The position numbers and the translations under genes are program-made. From Pilatotrama ljubarskyi (Eukaryota; Basidiomycota; Agaricomycetes; Polyporales; Polyporaceae), in assembly GCA_022385805.1 (NCBI GenBank), contig MU277754.1:47864-111863 (forward strand): a stretch of 64,000 nt of DNA, written 5' to 3'. Below the pieces are notes generated by a model, which saw nothing but the letters and a program-made list of their open reading frames with translations, did not search any database and was not told where the DNA came from. Shown one piece after another: positions 11,801-25,700 of the stretch; position 1 is the first letter of the stretch; each line of letters begins with the position of its first letter.

Positions 11801-14800
11801 TAGAAACTCCTGTGCCCGATCCATGGGGTCGGGTCAAGCTCGCGTGGAAGGTTGCAAAGATGGTTCTTCTTCCCTGAAACGTGATGCGGAGAACGCTCGC
11901 GTTCTGGAATTCGAGAAGCAGCCTCCGCAGATCAGCGCGCGTCGCACGCGCCGAATTCAACGTCTTTCATCTTTCCCTCCTCGACCACAACTGCTCCGAG
12001 ACTCTCGACGCAGCTGCTTCGGTCTTCTTCACAACGCGTGCGTCGTCTCCCAACAGCATATGTACTCGGTGCATGCGCGCGTAATCTTCAATCGGCGCGG
12101 TAACTGGCGGTGAGAGGGCTCAGAGAGGGACTCTCCAGGATGCGGGACTAATATGCTGCGGATGCATGTGGATATCACAGTACCCACGGTGAACCTGATG
12201 CATCTTCGAGCTTATTTTCTCGAGCCACTCATGGAGACTCATGTGAGTGAGGAGGATTCCGCGAAGGTGGCGAAGCAAAGGAAAGCGAAAAAGCGGACAG
12301 ATGAAATCTCTCACACTCGAAAGAAGCCTCAGCTTCATCGACATCCTCCGTCGACGTCTCCGCCGCCACGCCGCTCGTGCTTCCGCCGTCTTCCTGCTGG
12401 GGGCTCCCTACCTGTCAGCCAGTCGGCGTGCTTTATAAGTCAATGGTCGGTCTGCCGTTTCTCCAGGGACCCGATTAGACTGCATGTCGTTATGATTCTT
12501 CACTGGTCGGCGCAAGTCGTGTTGGCTTCGAGTGTCCGCCTGATGTGCTCCTTGTAAGACGTGAAAGACGAGTTCATACGATCTCGATTCGCACTCCACC
12601 TCACATTTCCCACGTACTTCAGGCATATTCGGGTCTCCGGCGTCGCGGTCGTTCACTAGCATCCTGCGTGAAAATGGACATGGAAGGACATACTCACACG
12701 TCTTTGTATGAGGTGATGTGCACGTGATTCGACTGGTATGACTGCCTCTATTTCCCAGTCAACTCTTTCCTCGGCCACTGCCTCTATCTGATCAGAGCGT
12801 GACAGCATATGGACGTGAAGACCGCCCGGGCTGGAAAGGACCTAGAGTCCTTGCGCGCACGGCAGGTGAGCCCGGTGTATAGCTACTTGCTCATGATCCT
12901 CTCCAGTCCCAAGTCCTCTCCAACCGCCGACGTGTGCGACATGCCACAATATTCCTGCCACGGTCGTCGTCTGGCAGAGCATACTAGGTTGGCCCGAGTC
13001 GGGACGTTGCGGTCGCGGTGACATGCAATCCTTGTGCGCAGCGTTTCGCCTAGGTCTACTCGTCGGCATGTATCCTCCGCTCATGTCTCGAGCCAGTCTC
13101 AAGGAAGCCCACCAACCGCTCGAGGCTAGCTGCACCTCAGGAGGCCTAGGCGTGTGTGTACTGGTCTCATGAGATGCGCTCTCATCCCATACCCGGACTC
13201 AGGCCGGGACTTCAAAGCAACGTCGCGCACCATCCGACTGCTTACTCTTCAGGCCAGTGCAGTCGCTCCTGCTTCTATCTCTCAGGCTCTCCCCGGCTAA
13301 CGATCGGTAAACAGCGGGTCGTTCCGACCGTTCTATCATCGTGGTCTTCCACGTCCGAACGCCTCCAACGTGCTCAGCATCCGGCAGGGTTGAATGGTAG
13401 AGGACTGCTTCCGACGCACACACCCTCCTGCAGTCCGTGATACGGCCCCAACTGGACTGCCGTTCTGGGCCTTCATGTAGAGTCTTCACCCAGCCAAACT
13501 CCCTTGCACAGTACTCGCAACGCTCGATCGAATATTTTCAGCTGCTGCGGTTCCCACCACCTCAGGACCCTTCTTCCACCTTTCGTCGACAGTTCTTGAA
13601 CGCGGCTCGTCCTACTACCACCGTCAATATTGCGACCGGCCCATCCGTTCTGACATATCCGCGGGACAGGTTGCTATACCGAGTGCTCAGCGCTCATGAC
13701 CGGACATCACAGCAACTGGAAGATCTTGCCTCCTTTTTTATGCGCCCACACGTACCCACAGGGGCAGCGATATCGTCGTTAGAATCAGATGTCTTCCGTT
13801 CCGCCTTAACACCACACCTCAAGCGAGCACACAGTATCTCGTCAGCTCCGTGCTCCCCGCAGTTCCTAGGGTGCGCCCAGCTCCTCAAGTCCACAGGCTC
13901 CCCATCATCCCTTCATGCCCTTCTTTCCGGAGCCCGGATATCACCTTTCCTTGATTGAGGGAAACCCAGCTCATCCACATGCCGAACGGACCTCAAGAAG
14001 CCCTTGATGTTCACATCCTTGGAAGTGTTTCGCGTGCGACACGAGCTCTGTACCTCTGTCTCGGAGCGGTGTCCTCCCACATTGTCGTTCAGCGGTCGCC
14101 GCTCCTTTCGTGGATTCTATGTTCGGGTTCGGCTTTCTTTGAATGCCTCTGCGGTCACGCCTACGTACTGCGCTTCTTGCTTATTGTTATCAGCCCTTCC
14201 CCGCCTTCTTGGAACTCTCACCTCGCTCCTTTCTCCTTCCGCTTTTCCGCGACCTCCCTTACACCTGTCATCACACTCGAGGAGGGGGAGGCTGTCTCAT
14301 GGAGTCTCTGTTTCTTCCCTTTCTGGACCACGGCCATATAATCTCTCGTCAACTTGTTCTCACGCGGTTCTCCCAGGTAGGTGCCATTCATATTCCGTGA
14401 CCTGATTCCCGGTCTCTGAAAGACATCTTCTAACTCTCAGAATCTAGCAAAATACGCTCGACTACTTGACAGACCCCGAACACTCTCCGATTGGTTTCGG
14501 CCGGATGCGCTCCCGTGGAACGCGGAGCGACGCTGACAGCGTTTTGCTAAAGGACAGGATTTCAGAGCAGAGCGGGTATGATTTGCTATGATCGCTTTGC
14601 CCTTGCTCGCTCCTACGATGTTGAGCAGGTCGACTTCCGTAACCAGTACACATTCACTTTTCCTCTGGATGCAGGACAGCGCGAACGGAAGCATCCCCCA
14701 GAACCACACGGTCACTGCAGCCGCAGTACGAGGTTCGTCCCAGTCATCCAAGGGTTTCGCACTGGCACTTACCTACCGTGTACCGGCGCGTTAGGTAGTC

Positions 14801-17016
14801 TTAAGACCTTCGCGTCGTCGTCGTGAGTGGACAAACATTTGTCAAGGGGCCTACGTGCGGTTTGTTCGCCAAGTCTGCGCAAAGCCTAGGCGACCGACGG
14901 TGCATCACGGTGGAACTCCGCCAGTCACACAACGCGGTTCCTATAGAGTAGCCATGCTCCGAGCAGAATCTGCAGCCTTTCCGGTAGTGCTTTCGTCGTA
15001 CATGTGCTCCCGCGGCTTGGCCCAGTGACTCGCACTCGCCGCCCGCGTACTGTACCGATGACGCAAGAGTGTACCAGCTGACGCCCCGCATCCTCGCTCT
15101 TCTGCTCTTCCTCCGCGGTTTCTTCACTGGCCTGCGGACGCGCACGACATTGCAAGCCGCATACACTGCACGCGGTATGCGACTCCCTTGAGGGAAGAGC
15201 GTGCGGCGCACGCTGAGCATCGCATGCAATGCAATGCGCACACCTGGGCGGGGCGCACTTCTCCGCTGAGTTCCTGCGAGCCTCGCGCGAATACGAAGCA
15301 CGGGTGCCGCGCTCGGCCATAGAATCCGCAATTCTGCTATCACAGGCCCCCGGCTCGTGGGCCGCACGGCTGGGATGACGCTTCGAATACTCAATGCTCC
15401 TCTCGCCACGCCTGTCGCGCTCATTCTGGAGGGCCTACACCTGCTCGCAGCGGTGCGTGTGTTCATACTATTGGCACCGTGAACGACGGTGCGGTACGAA
15501 CCTCGGGTCGAAGTGAAAGCCGTGCCGCGCTACGCGCTCCCTTTGGGTGCTCACCGGTACAATCGGGTTCGCGATTCCGTTCCGCATACTCTCGAAGCCT
15601 CTTCAGTTCCTTGACGCGCCGATAACCACCGGGTACCCGCACCTGCGCCCCGCGGGGCGACCGCGGCAAGCACATGGGCCGCCCGCTCGCCATATGATGT
15701 CAAGGGCTTCCGCCCAATACTTGACGCTGCCCCGATCGTGGCGACGCGTAATAGACCTCGGAACTCGATTGGAGGCGCGGCGATGCGCGCGCAAGCCGGA
15801 ACAGGAGGGGTGCTCACAGCTCACTAGATGGGCGCAGGCCAAGAGGTCTGAGACCATATCAGGAACCGGGCTTGCAAAAGCCAGGGACAGGGGGTTGCGG
15901 CCTCGAACGTAACGCATGTGTCCTGAATGAGGGTGCGGATGGTAGATAAAGATACTGTATGTTTGTCGCAGGAGATGATACACTATATACAGGTGGTACA
16001 CTGCGAAAGCCTGTGGGTGATGTTAGTGCTCTACATAGTACAGTAGATAAGCAATACGTAGGAATACGAAGCAGGACCGCGCGCGGACGGCCGAAGGAAG
16101 GCGCTGCGTGGAGAATCGCTTGGGAAGGAGAAGCCCCGGAGACCGGGGCATGTGGGCGTGTGGGAGGAGCGAAGGCGGAGGTGAATGATAATGCGAGAAG
16201 GTACTACGCGCGCACGGCGGGAATACTATGTACAAGTCGAGAGAAGATACACTGGAGTGAGAACGAAAATCGAATAGGGCATGTACTATGTGTATTGACG
16301 CGCGGCTGACACGCCATGTACGGGAGGAATAGCCTTGTTGCCCGTGAGCGTGGGTGCGGCCGCAAACGTCGAATGGTAGGGGGTAGATCGACGTATGGAG
16401 AGATGAGTGAGAGATCCAGATGAGAAATATGTAGAAATGTAAACCAAACAGGCGTGCTATGTATACCAAGAACGAACTAGAGGTATCTACTACCGTACAG
16501 GTACACAATAAACCGACTATACACTGTCCGTATCGTATAAGTGATCCGGGGTGGGGATAGGACTGGATAGGGCTGGGGAAAGATAGGCGCAAGATAGAGA
16601 TATATGTTGTAGCGGGGCGCAAATACCCGCTTGAACGCGTTCGTGAGAAGAAGGAAGTCATTGAGCGAGGGTCGCCGGCGGGATAGCCTCGTGTGGGACG
16701 CGCGCAGAGGATTTCCGCATGCGCAGGGTCGAGTACCCAAAGTCATGCAGGTTGGCAGGGGAGTTGCTACGTTGGTGAGGCACCCCGCACGTCAGACGAC
16801 ACGGTGGTCCCCGGATTGCAGCAAGATGAAGACGACCACGCTGCCGTCGGATGGGAGGATGAGGAGGGTTCTGGGGATGGCTGAGCGTGTGGGGAGCCCA
16901 GGCGAGAGGACAGGCAGCGAGATGAGGTGGAGCACTCGGTGGACAAATTCATGAAGCCCTCCTATGCCATGATCTCCCTTTCTGCACTCCGCGAGGCCCA
17001 ACGGGAACGCACGCGC
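8826..17016. other. Gene-poor interval A
   Basis: About 8.2 kb between the tRNA and the Con7-like stop codon. I read the open frames on both strands and recognise no conserved protein. The frames are short, overlap each other, and are often Arg/Ser/Cys-rich, as expected for chance frames in G/C-rich DNA. I saw no long tandem array, terminal repeat or reverse transcriptase or transposase motif. The last kilobase (about 15.9-17.0 kb) probably holds the 3' UTR of the Con7-like gene. A pyrimidine-rich stretch on the plus strand lies near 14.0-14.35 kb. The interval could be decayed transposon sequence, non-coding RNA or long regulatory DNA; the sequence alone does not decide. Confidence 0.6.
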
Positions 17017-19739
17017 CTACTCGTACTGCTGGTCCCTCCCAGTTCCTTGCCCATTCCCGGCATGATACCGTTCGCGCCCCCGGTCCCAGCGGTCACGGTC
17101 GCCCCGCATCCGCGCGTACTCAGCATCGCGTTCGCGATCTCGCTCATCGCGATTGCGTTCCGCTTCACCCTGGTCCGTATCTGGTTCGTACCCGGGGAGA
17201 GGAGTAAGGAGGGTCGAATCTGGCGGAAGCCTGTTCGAGCCAAGAGAGACATGCGCAGCAAGCTCCGGCGTTGGCGAGCTGCTCTCCACTCCGGGCGCAG
17301 GCAAGCCCAGACTAACATCGGGTTGGCCACCGAGAGACGGTCCAGGGCCTGTACTGGGACCGAGAGAAGGGAAGGCGGAGCCTGAGAGGGGGCTGGGGTT
17401 CGGTGCTGATACCGACAACGACCCAAGTGAGTGTGGCGGGGGTAGGGTGATGGCTGCGTTCGGACTCGATGCCGCGTAGAACGACTGGAGCGGGCGCATC
17501 ACGTGCGGATGGTGTTGTGCAGGCGTCGGCGGGTGCGGGTGTTGAGGAAGAGCGGGCGCGGCACCCCAGCTAGGACCCACAGGCTCCCCGTGTGGCGTCG
17601 GCGGGATCGGCTGGCTCGCGCCGGTAGGGTTGCGGAAGTAGATGTCGTCTTCCGGTGCTGAAGTCGCATGCTGGGATAGGCTAATGGATGGGAGAGCTTG
17701 ATGGACTTGCGAATGCGGTTGGGGATAGCGAAACTGCGCCATTTCGTCCGCAGGCGAGGGGAGGCCATATCGTGCGTCCATGCCCATGCCCGGACCCTGT
17801 AGAGAACCAAACGCGGCTGCGCTGTGTGGATGCGCGCCGAAGGTACTGTGAATTTGACCCGGACCGGGACCCTGCCCTTGCATATCATGTAGGTAAGAGT
17901 GACCTGGCAACGAATGCGAATGGGGATCTGGATAAGGATCGACCCCACTTAAGCGTCGGCGAACGTGCCGGTGATGCTCGTACTCAGCCATTTGCGCCTG
18001 ATGCGCGAACTGCTGCATATCACGGAAGGTCATCGCCCGTTGGTGAGCCGCTTCGCGTTCGCGCTCTCGATCCTGCTCCTCCTGTTCCTTCTTCTGCTGC
18101 CGCCACTGCTTGCGGAGTTCCTTGAATTCTGAGGAAGAGCATTTCATGGACGCGAATCGATCACGCAAGTCGGCGGTTAACGTCGGAGGATCAATGTGGA
18201 GGATGAATGAGCAGGTGCATGGGCGGTTATTGCGGCGCGAAAGTACATACCGTTAGGGCTGCGTTTCTGACCATGGCGTTGCATGGTGACATGCGCGTTC
18301 AAGTGGTTCAAGGTGCCGTAAGCCTTCGTACAACCTGGCCAACTGATGCGCACAGAGATATCGGTGTCTCAGTAAACCGTTTTTCCGAACGGATAGTCAT
18401 CACAATGACGCAAAAGACGGGCGCGAATATCGTATGTGATTAGGGCGGCAGTGTATACAAAACGGGGGGTAGGACACGAGAGATCGAAATGACTCGACAG
18501 GAGGGGAGGAAATGCACGTGGAAATGAGGCGCACCTGCATTGATAGAGCCGCTCGATCTCGTCGTACCTCCGGCGGGGCCGCTTCTTGACCGCATTCCCA
18601 GGCAAAGATACGAAAGAATACGTCTTGCCGTTGCCGGCTGTTCGCGGAGTGCTGGTACCAATCGAGTGCGGCTGCGGCGGGCGTGCCGTTAGCTGGGCCG
18701 GTGGCCTTGAAGGAGACGGGCGCGACTGCAGAGGTGGAGACGGGAGGCCAGTGGCCGAAACGTCCGACCCGCTTGCGGCGCTCGCCGCATACAGCGGCGA
18801 CAGCGGAGAACTCGCTAGCGGGCCTTCCTGCTCCAAGTCAGCGTGTTTGATTCCTGTCCCCCATGTAGGCGCGGCGTGCGGGTACGCGTCTGTTACGCCT
18901 GCAGATCCGATGGAGGCGCCGCTGTTGTCGCGCTCATGGCCAGGGTAGGGGCCGTAGGAAGAGTAGGAGGAAGAGGGACGCGGGGACAGGGGAGACGGCT
19001 GGATCATCGTTGCGGAGGACGCCGCAGAGTATGCGAAGGTATCGTGATGTGCGGGAGGAGGGGGCTGGGCGTACGCTTGGCGGCCGGCACCGAGTACAGG
19101 TTCAGACATGCGGCGGTCCAGGGTCTGATTGGGGAAGGGGTAGCGAGGAATGCCAGGGTCGTTCTCGTACCTGGGAGGAAACGCGTTCTGAGAGTGCGGC
19201 GCACTCATGGGCTGGGGAAAGGAGAACTGACGGGCAGCCGATGACTGGGCCGGAATCGCGTTCTCCGAGGGGGAGGACATGGGGGACGGAGTGTACGTTC
19301 CGGAGTCGGAAGGGTAGAGGAGATTATCTGTGTGGATAGAAGGCGGCTGCTGGCGCGACTGCTCGAAGTCCTGCTGCGAACCGTGTGGGGCCGTTGCTGG
19401 CTGATTAGAGTGGGCATTCCGCTGGTGTTCGTCGTATAGTTGAGAGTGTACATGTTGAGGGTGCTGGTACATCGCGTCGGGACTGGGAGAGGAGCGCGCC
19501 GGGTGCGGGCGGGGGACATAGTTGTAACTGTCGGAGTGCTCCAGGGGGGAGTCTGGGTGCCGCGGCTGGTCTGCGCGCTGAGCTGGATGGTGTGGCTGGA
19601 GCGGGAACCTGTCCACGGCGGAGAGAGAGCGGGGAGTCGCGCGGGGCAGGAAGTCGGGGGCGAGGGCGGGCTGCGGGAGGAGGTTGTAGTGGGCGATGGC
19701 GGAGGACGAGGCGGAAGGTTGGGGAGGGTGGAGGAGCAT
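17017..19739 (-). CDS. Con7-like C2H2 zinc-finger transcription factor
   Basis: Three exons, 19739-18535, 18342-18251 and 18128-17017, join in frame to 802 residues. The long N-terminus is rich in Pro, Ser, His and Gln. The core starts with YSFVSLPGNAVKKRPRRRY, a basic stretch, then DEIERLYQC and one C2H2 finger, C401-x4-C406-x12-H419-x5-H425. It continues with KRSPNEFKELRKQWR and a short charged helix (QQKKEQEEQDRERERE). This basic-stretch, finger and FKELRK order is the signature of the Con7 family, whose founder in Magnaporthe controls conidium shape and appressorium formation. The first intron splits the finger just after the first Cys, so gene callers could lose the domain. The C-terminal half is low complexity. 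The gene is isolated in a long gene-poor region. Its role here (perhaps development or cell-wall genes) is inferred. Confidence 0.88.
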
Positions 19740-22700
19740 GGACGGACGGAGGGAATGAGCCGGAGGAGGCGACAGGAAGGAGGAGGAGGGCAGCAGAGAT
19801 CAATAATATCTGAATTGGCCTCCGCCTGAGCACGCCCGCCCCAGAGCGTGCTGCAGACGCCGGAGCTCGTCCCCGTTCGCAAGTCCTCTGCTCTTCGCTC
19901 AGAACGCGCGCAGACGCCCGCCGCCCCTCAGGGTCTCACCAGATCTGCTGCACAGCGGCCGATCTCGCTCGCCTTCTTCTGCCATCACCCATCTTCCCAA
20001 TACATTTCCCTTTCAATCTCCGCCCCGCACAGATTCTTCTTCGCGATCCCCCTTCCCCTGCGTCTTCCGCTTCCATCCTCCCATTATTTTCATTTGGCCC
20101 CTTTCTCTCATTGGCCACCCCCCGTTCTGTCATCTCCTCTCCTTTTCCGGTAGTCTGAACGCAATCTGCCCATTTCCAGCAGGCCATGTGCGCGGCAGTA
20201 GGTCCTCCCGAGACACTTTTCCCCTCCCCCCGCTAGATTATCCGCGTCTTTCGGACGATAACGCAACGTGTTCTCTCGCTCTCTCTCCGGATCCCCCGCC
20301 GCACGTCTCCTCCGACAGCCAGCCTGCGCTCTCTTGGTCCTGCTGCCCGAAGCTCTCTGCCTCTGCACGTCCACCTTTGTTTCTCGTGAACGAGCAGCTG
20401 CTGTCCACAGCACTTCGCCGCTTATGTCTGTAATGATGACGACGCCACCAACTGTCATACAGGTCTATCGCGGCCCCCACGTTGTCGCCCAGCTGAACGC
20501 AGCAGCCTCCTATCGCCCGACACCCCTCTTCGCTTCCCGGACCCGCCCCTTCTCTCCTCTTGTCTGATCCCTTCCAGCTCTTGCTGTCCTCTTCGCCAAT
20601 TACATCACTCCGAAGCACGTCCGATGACGCCCACCTGCTCGCGTGTCTGTCGCATGATCATCCTGCTTGTCCACGCTCTCCTTCCGGCTCTGGAATCTGC
20701 GTCTGAGCAGAGGTTCTTCCTCTTTTCGCCCGCTCCTTTTTTCTGTTTTCGCGCTGCTGCCACTCGATGCCCTTCGGCAGTTCTTGCGACGCGACAGACG
20801 CGTCTGACGCGTCATATCTACGCGTATATCCTATATCCGGAACGCGTCTCTTCCGCTGATCGGTCCCGTCTGCCCGCGTCCGCCCTTCCCGAAGCGTCAT
20901 ACGCACCGTGAACCGAGCAAATTCCCGCGCTTCCTTTCCAGGTGCTGCAACTCCCCCACATGGCACATCGCCCCTTCGATCGCCCAGGCGACGGACACCT
21001 GCCACCGTTCCTCGCCGCCCGCGTCTTCTCAGAGCGCCTCTCTGCCGTTGATTCCGCGCCCTCGGACTTTGTGCGCGCCTCTGTCCGAACCCTCCCCGAC
21101 CGGACGTCTCGCGTCGCGTCGCCCGTCCTCGACTTCTTCGACGGTCGTCGACCATGTGTCATGCACCACCCGAGCGGCGTCTGCGATCACACCAGGCCTC
21201 GTCGCCTCGAGCTCCAAGGGCGATCGGGCATCTGGTGGATGCAGTAGTATTGCACCTCGCGCTCCATCCAGCACGCCCTCGATCAAGCTGAGCCCCAACT
21301 GCACGTTCCCTGACGGTGAACAGATGAGCCCCGGGCTCTGCAATGGCTCCAAGTCATACCACATGCTCAAGGATGCGCACAGGCAATACAAATGGCTGTC
21401 TGCGGTCTGTCGAACGGAGCGCTATGCCAGGAGGACATCCTCACGGTTCATGGGCGCTCGCGGTCGTCGCTCCCTGGCACTGCGCAGAAGTTGAGAAGCA
21501 TCCCTCTTAACGTAAGTCCACGATCGCAGTGCTCGAATTCACACTGGATGCAGGAGCACAGTCCCGCGTAACGATGTCGACGGCGACGATCTGCGACGTC
21601 GTATGCGCAGACATACGCCTTCGCGTGAGATGACGTCTCGAGGGCGTCCCGATCGAGGACTGGAATAGGCATTGGGGATACTTGCATGCATCGCTGTCGT
21701 TGTCTATCGTCAGTCTATCGCAACATGTTCATCGTCCGCCTCGGGGCGCGCCCGGCGTCTTACGCCGAGGTCGGAGACGACCACGACGACGTGGCCAATG
21801 ATCGTCGCCCTACGGTCTATGATTTCAAACCTCGACGGGCCATGTTCGTGACGTGCTCGGCATCAGCGCACAAAAGACGACCGCGCCCAGGGTCGCGTTC
21901 GCCGAAGGAAAGAGAAGCTGTCTACCTCGGTGCGTCTCCGTTCCGAACGATTCTGCACACGTTCAGCCTTTTGACTGCTTGCTTCACTGCTTTGCGCACA
22001 GCGAGTATTGTCGGTCCTGCCCCAGACGCGCTTCTCGATATCCCGTATGGAACGATCTCGTCCCCTCCCCCGCACCGAACCTCAACGGAGCCGTGCCCCA
22101 CGCCCTTCGAAGCGAGACGAAGCGTCGATGGCGGGGGATCCCGTGGGATGCTCGCGACGCTCTCTGCGCGGAAGGCGGCTCTTACGTGCGCCGCTCGAGG
22201 ACAAAGGGGGGAGTCGCGTTGCCCTTTCCGCGCGCACTCTCACGTCGTCGGGCGTTTCTACGTAGAACGTCGCGGACACGCGCGTTGGAGCTGGACCAAC
22301 AGCGCAACAAGTTACGTGCGTGGGTCCGAGTAAACCCGATCAGCGTGTCAGAACGCGACTGCCCTTGCGACGTCACGCGTCTGCACACCTGCGATCCATC
22401 CTCCGACTCGTTCCCAGGAGAGCGTCGGGCAACACGAAGCTGTGCTACGCTGCTGGATGCTTGTGGCTTGATACAGCAGTAGTCCTGCTGCTGTTGCTGC
22501 TGCGTCGGCGCTCTGGTCAAGAACCTATCTCGTGTCAACGTGCCGCTTTGCCGCGTGTGCCGCTCTCGGGTTGCTTCTGTACTTCCATGCGATCTTCCGC
22601 CGCCGATGGCCACAGTCCTGTCTTCCTGCACGTTTTGCTTGACTGTACTGTGTTCGTCACCGGCCTTCGATCCTACGTTTGCGCCCGTCTTGCTCGCACT

Positions 22701-25700
22701 CTAAATTTTCCTGCCGTCTGTCGGACGGTCGCTCCGTCCTTCCAACGGCGTCCCCTTGCGCGCCCCGTGATTGCTGCCTGTGTGGACTCGAGCTGAGGAA
22801 GTCTGGACCGTCCCGGGAGCTCTTGCTGCTGGGAGCGCTAGGGTACGCCACCATCTGATCCATTGGCACCTTCCGTCTCCCCGTCTGAGTCGCTGGCTGC
22901 GGGTGCAGCGCTCGGCGGGCCTGTGCGCAGTGATTCTGAGGTCGATGGGACAGTTGGCGGGTTCACGATGCCGCGCGCCTAGCCGACGCAAGACTGTCAT
23001 CCATCCAGGGCTTCACTCTTCAGCTGACTTCTGGACGTTCTCTGTGGATGCCCAGGCTGACGTGCTGTGGGCGAGTCTTGGATGCGAAGGCTTGGACGCG
23101 CTCCTCGCGAGATCATGTGCTCGTGACAATGTATCTGGAGAACCGATCGCGCGGTACCGGGGCGCGACGGACGAGCTGGGGGTGCGGCGACGTGGCGGCG
23201 ATTGCGTCGGCGAGGATGCTTCATATATCGGATGCATTTTGGACGTCGTGTCGCGTGGTTATGTGATCTCGATCCTGCCTGCAGGCTACCGTCCTTCACC
23301 GTCCTTCAGGCCTTCAGGCGTTGCCGGGGCTTCGATATCCATCTCCCCTCTCCAGGTGCTCTTGTATGACACCCACGAGTGGAGTCGATCCGATACGGTT
23401 CCTGAACATGCGGCGTTGCAGAGCTGTCATCGTCACCACTGTCGCGGGGTTCTTGTCTTGCGGATGGCGAATGTCGCTGCTCTCGAGGAATCGATATTTC
23501 ACTTATTGCCTCCTACGAAGTGGGAGTCGGGCGTGAAACGAGGTGCTTTCTTGCGTTCTGTGAATCCGGCCGCTTCTCCGCCTCCATGACCACTGACCAA
23601 ACTCCCAGCCCGCAGGTGCTAAAATGACGTGCGAACAACGGCGCCGCAAAATATATCACAGCTGGTGCCACATAATCTTGCATTCACGGGCCTGGGAAGA
23701 CGGCCGGCGAGATGCGAGGCGTTGAATACCCACGTGCCCTCGCACAGTGCATCCAGGCAACGTTGTAGGCACCGTCGCGATTGGACGTTGTGCGCGAGCT
23801 GCCGGATCCCGCGGGCTCGTCCGCGCAATCTCAGCCATTCTTTTGCTTCCGCTTCGCTGCGACAATCGTGGTAGGCGGTGGGAATCGCATACCCTGTATG
23901 CCGACTCCGCTGATTTAGGTTGATCAGTGCTGCCCCTCCCACGCACACGCTGTCGCACGCCTGCGGCCAAGAACGTGTCTTGCACCTCCCCTCTGCGGTG
24001 CGCGAAGTCGACGCCCTGCAGCCTTTGAAGCGAAGCGGGGTCGGAGCTTGACGTGTCCGTGGCGCTCTGTGAGTAATCCTCCTCATTGCGGTTGATTAAC
24101 ATGCTCAGCTTGTTTTGTCAAACCACTGCTTATTTAGCTGGCCGTGTCCCGCCGCCATTCCGATGCAATCCGTTACCAGACGAACGGGAAAGCAGGGTTA
24201 TCCCCGAACTATCGCACGCAGCGCGATACGCGCATCGCACGACTCTTGCAAGCCCCTCGTTGACGAGGAGAACGTGCTGCATGCCGGGTACTGTGTGGTG
24301 GGTGGGTGACGAAACGGAAATGAGACGAGTGCGAAAAGAACGGGAAGGCCACGTACCCTCTTTGGCAGATGCGCTGATCCCGTCAGACTGCCCCCTTCGA
24401 CGTCAAATACCGCCATAGTCACTGTATCCGGAAGCCAGCCAGCCATAGTCTTGCAGCGGGCGCGAACGAGTTATGTCTCTTCCTGACTGCTATATGTAGA
24501 CGCCCTCCGAAACGCCAGTTCGATTGGGGCTGGATGATTGTTGACGTTGAGGGTCTTGCTCTCTGGAAGCCGTGGGCCGCTCAAGCTGCATTTGCGATTA
24601 TCCGTGCAATGGCCACTGACGCGAATGAGGAGGACAATGCCTGATATGATATGGATTCGCCCCTCTGTCCCCTCAGGAGGTGGTTGGAATGCAATATACT
24701 GCCGCGACCCTCGTGGATTCATACATCCCACTTTGTTCTATCGACCACCGTCGACGCTGATCAGAACCATCTACAGTACCCTGCGTCATAGAAGGTCAAA
24801 TGCCGGGCGCCCGGGGCATACCTCCCCTGCCCAGTTTCTAAAATCCATCGGAGTGTGCATCCTGATCACGATTGCGATTGAGTGTTTCTTGATATAGTAC
24901 GCAATCTATTCTTGCACCGCGATGATATTTCTGACACGATGTTGCTTGAGCAGATGGCATGTTTGCTCGCCGCGGCCTCCCATTACGCCCGGCGCGCGCC
25001 GGGAGATTGCTGCAGGCGTATTCAGGCCCCTACATACCGCGTGCTCCACATTCAAAGACTCGCGCTGGCGCATCGTGACCCGGACCAAGAGGCGCGCGAG
25101 AGATCGAGCGCGTGTTGACGTGCAACGCGCTCATGAGTCCTCCTCGACTTCCAAGCTGGAACGCCGAACATGCCGGATTCGGATACCCAGGAGCTGAGCG
25201 TTTCCTCGACTTTTTCTGATGGACTCGGGATGCAGGTACAGCGCGATACCCGATCGATTGTTTCGAAACATATACCGGTTTGCGGAGAAGCGACGGCTCC
25301 AGCACGCCGCGCATCAACACGATCCTGGAGGCGGCGTGCAGACTTCTTCTGTTCACCGGGATTGCGGTGCTGCTGATGGGACGACTGCTCTCGCGACCCC
25401 CGATCGCCCGTGTCTCCGCAACGCTCGCGTTTGCCGGGAGTCTGATTAGCGTCGGGTTGGACAACAGTTCTGCATTGGGGCGCTGGAGCGGCCGACGCTT
25501 CGTGATCGCCTCGCCCGCGCGACGACGACGTAAGTACTCCTGTACTCAAACGGTACGTACATGGTATCCGCGCCCGGCGGTTCCTTGCCCTGGGCGTTCA
25601 GAGGCGTCCGGAGGCCGCAGAGCAGCAGAGCGGCAGAGCGTCAGAGCGTCAGCGGCGCCGACGGTGCGCCGACTTGCCACCTCTCGGCATGAGCGGTGCG

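Noticed and set aside
14801..15466. 221-codon minus-strand frame in interval A
   Set aside because: Very Arg-rich, without a domain or codon preference, and overlapped by another frame of similar length. Consistent with chance in G/C-rich DNA.
18369..19882. Long overlapping frames on both strands over the Con7-like first exon
   Set aside because: They are shadows of the low-complexity, Pro/Ser/Gln-rich coding exon. Only one frame joins through two introns to the zinc finger.
21686..22482. Plus-strand frames of 209-215 codons in interval B
   Set aside because: Two overlapping frames of similar length, neither with a domain or gene-like codon use. Treated as chance frames.
22480..22515. CTG/CTT-rich run as a possible microsatellite
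   Set aside because: Too short and imperfect to call a tandem repeat.
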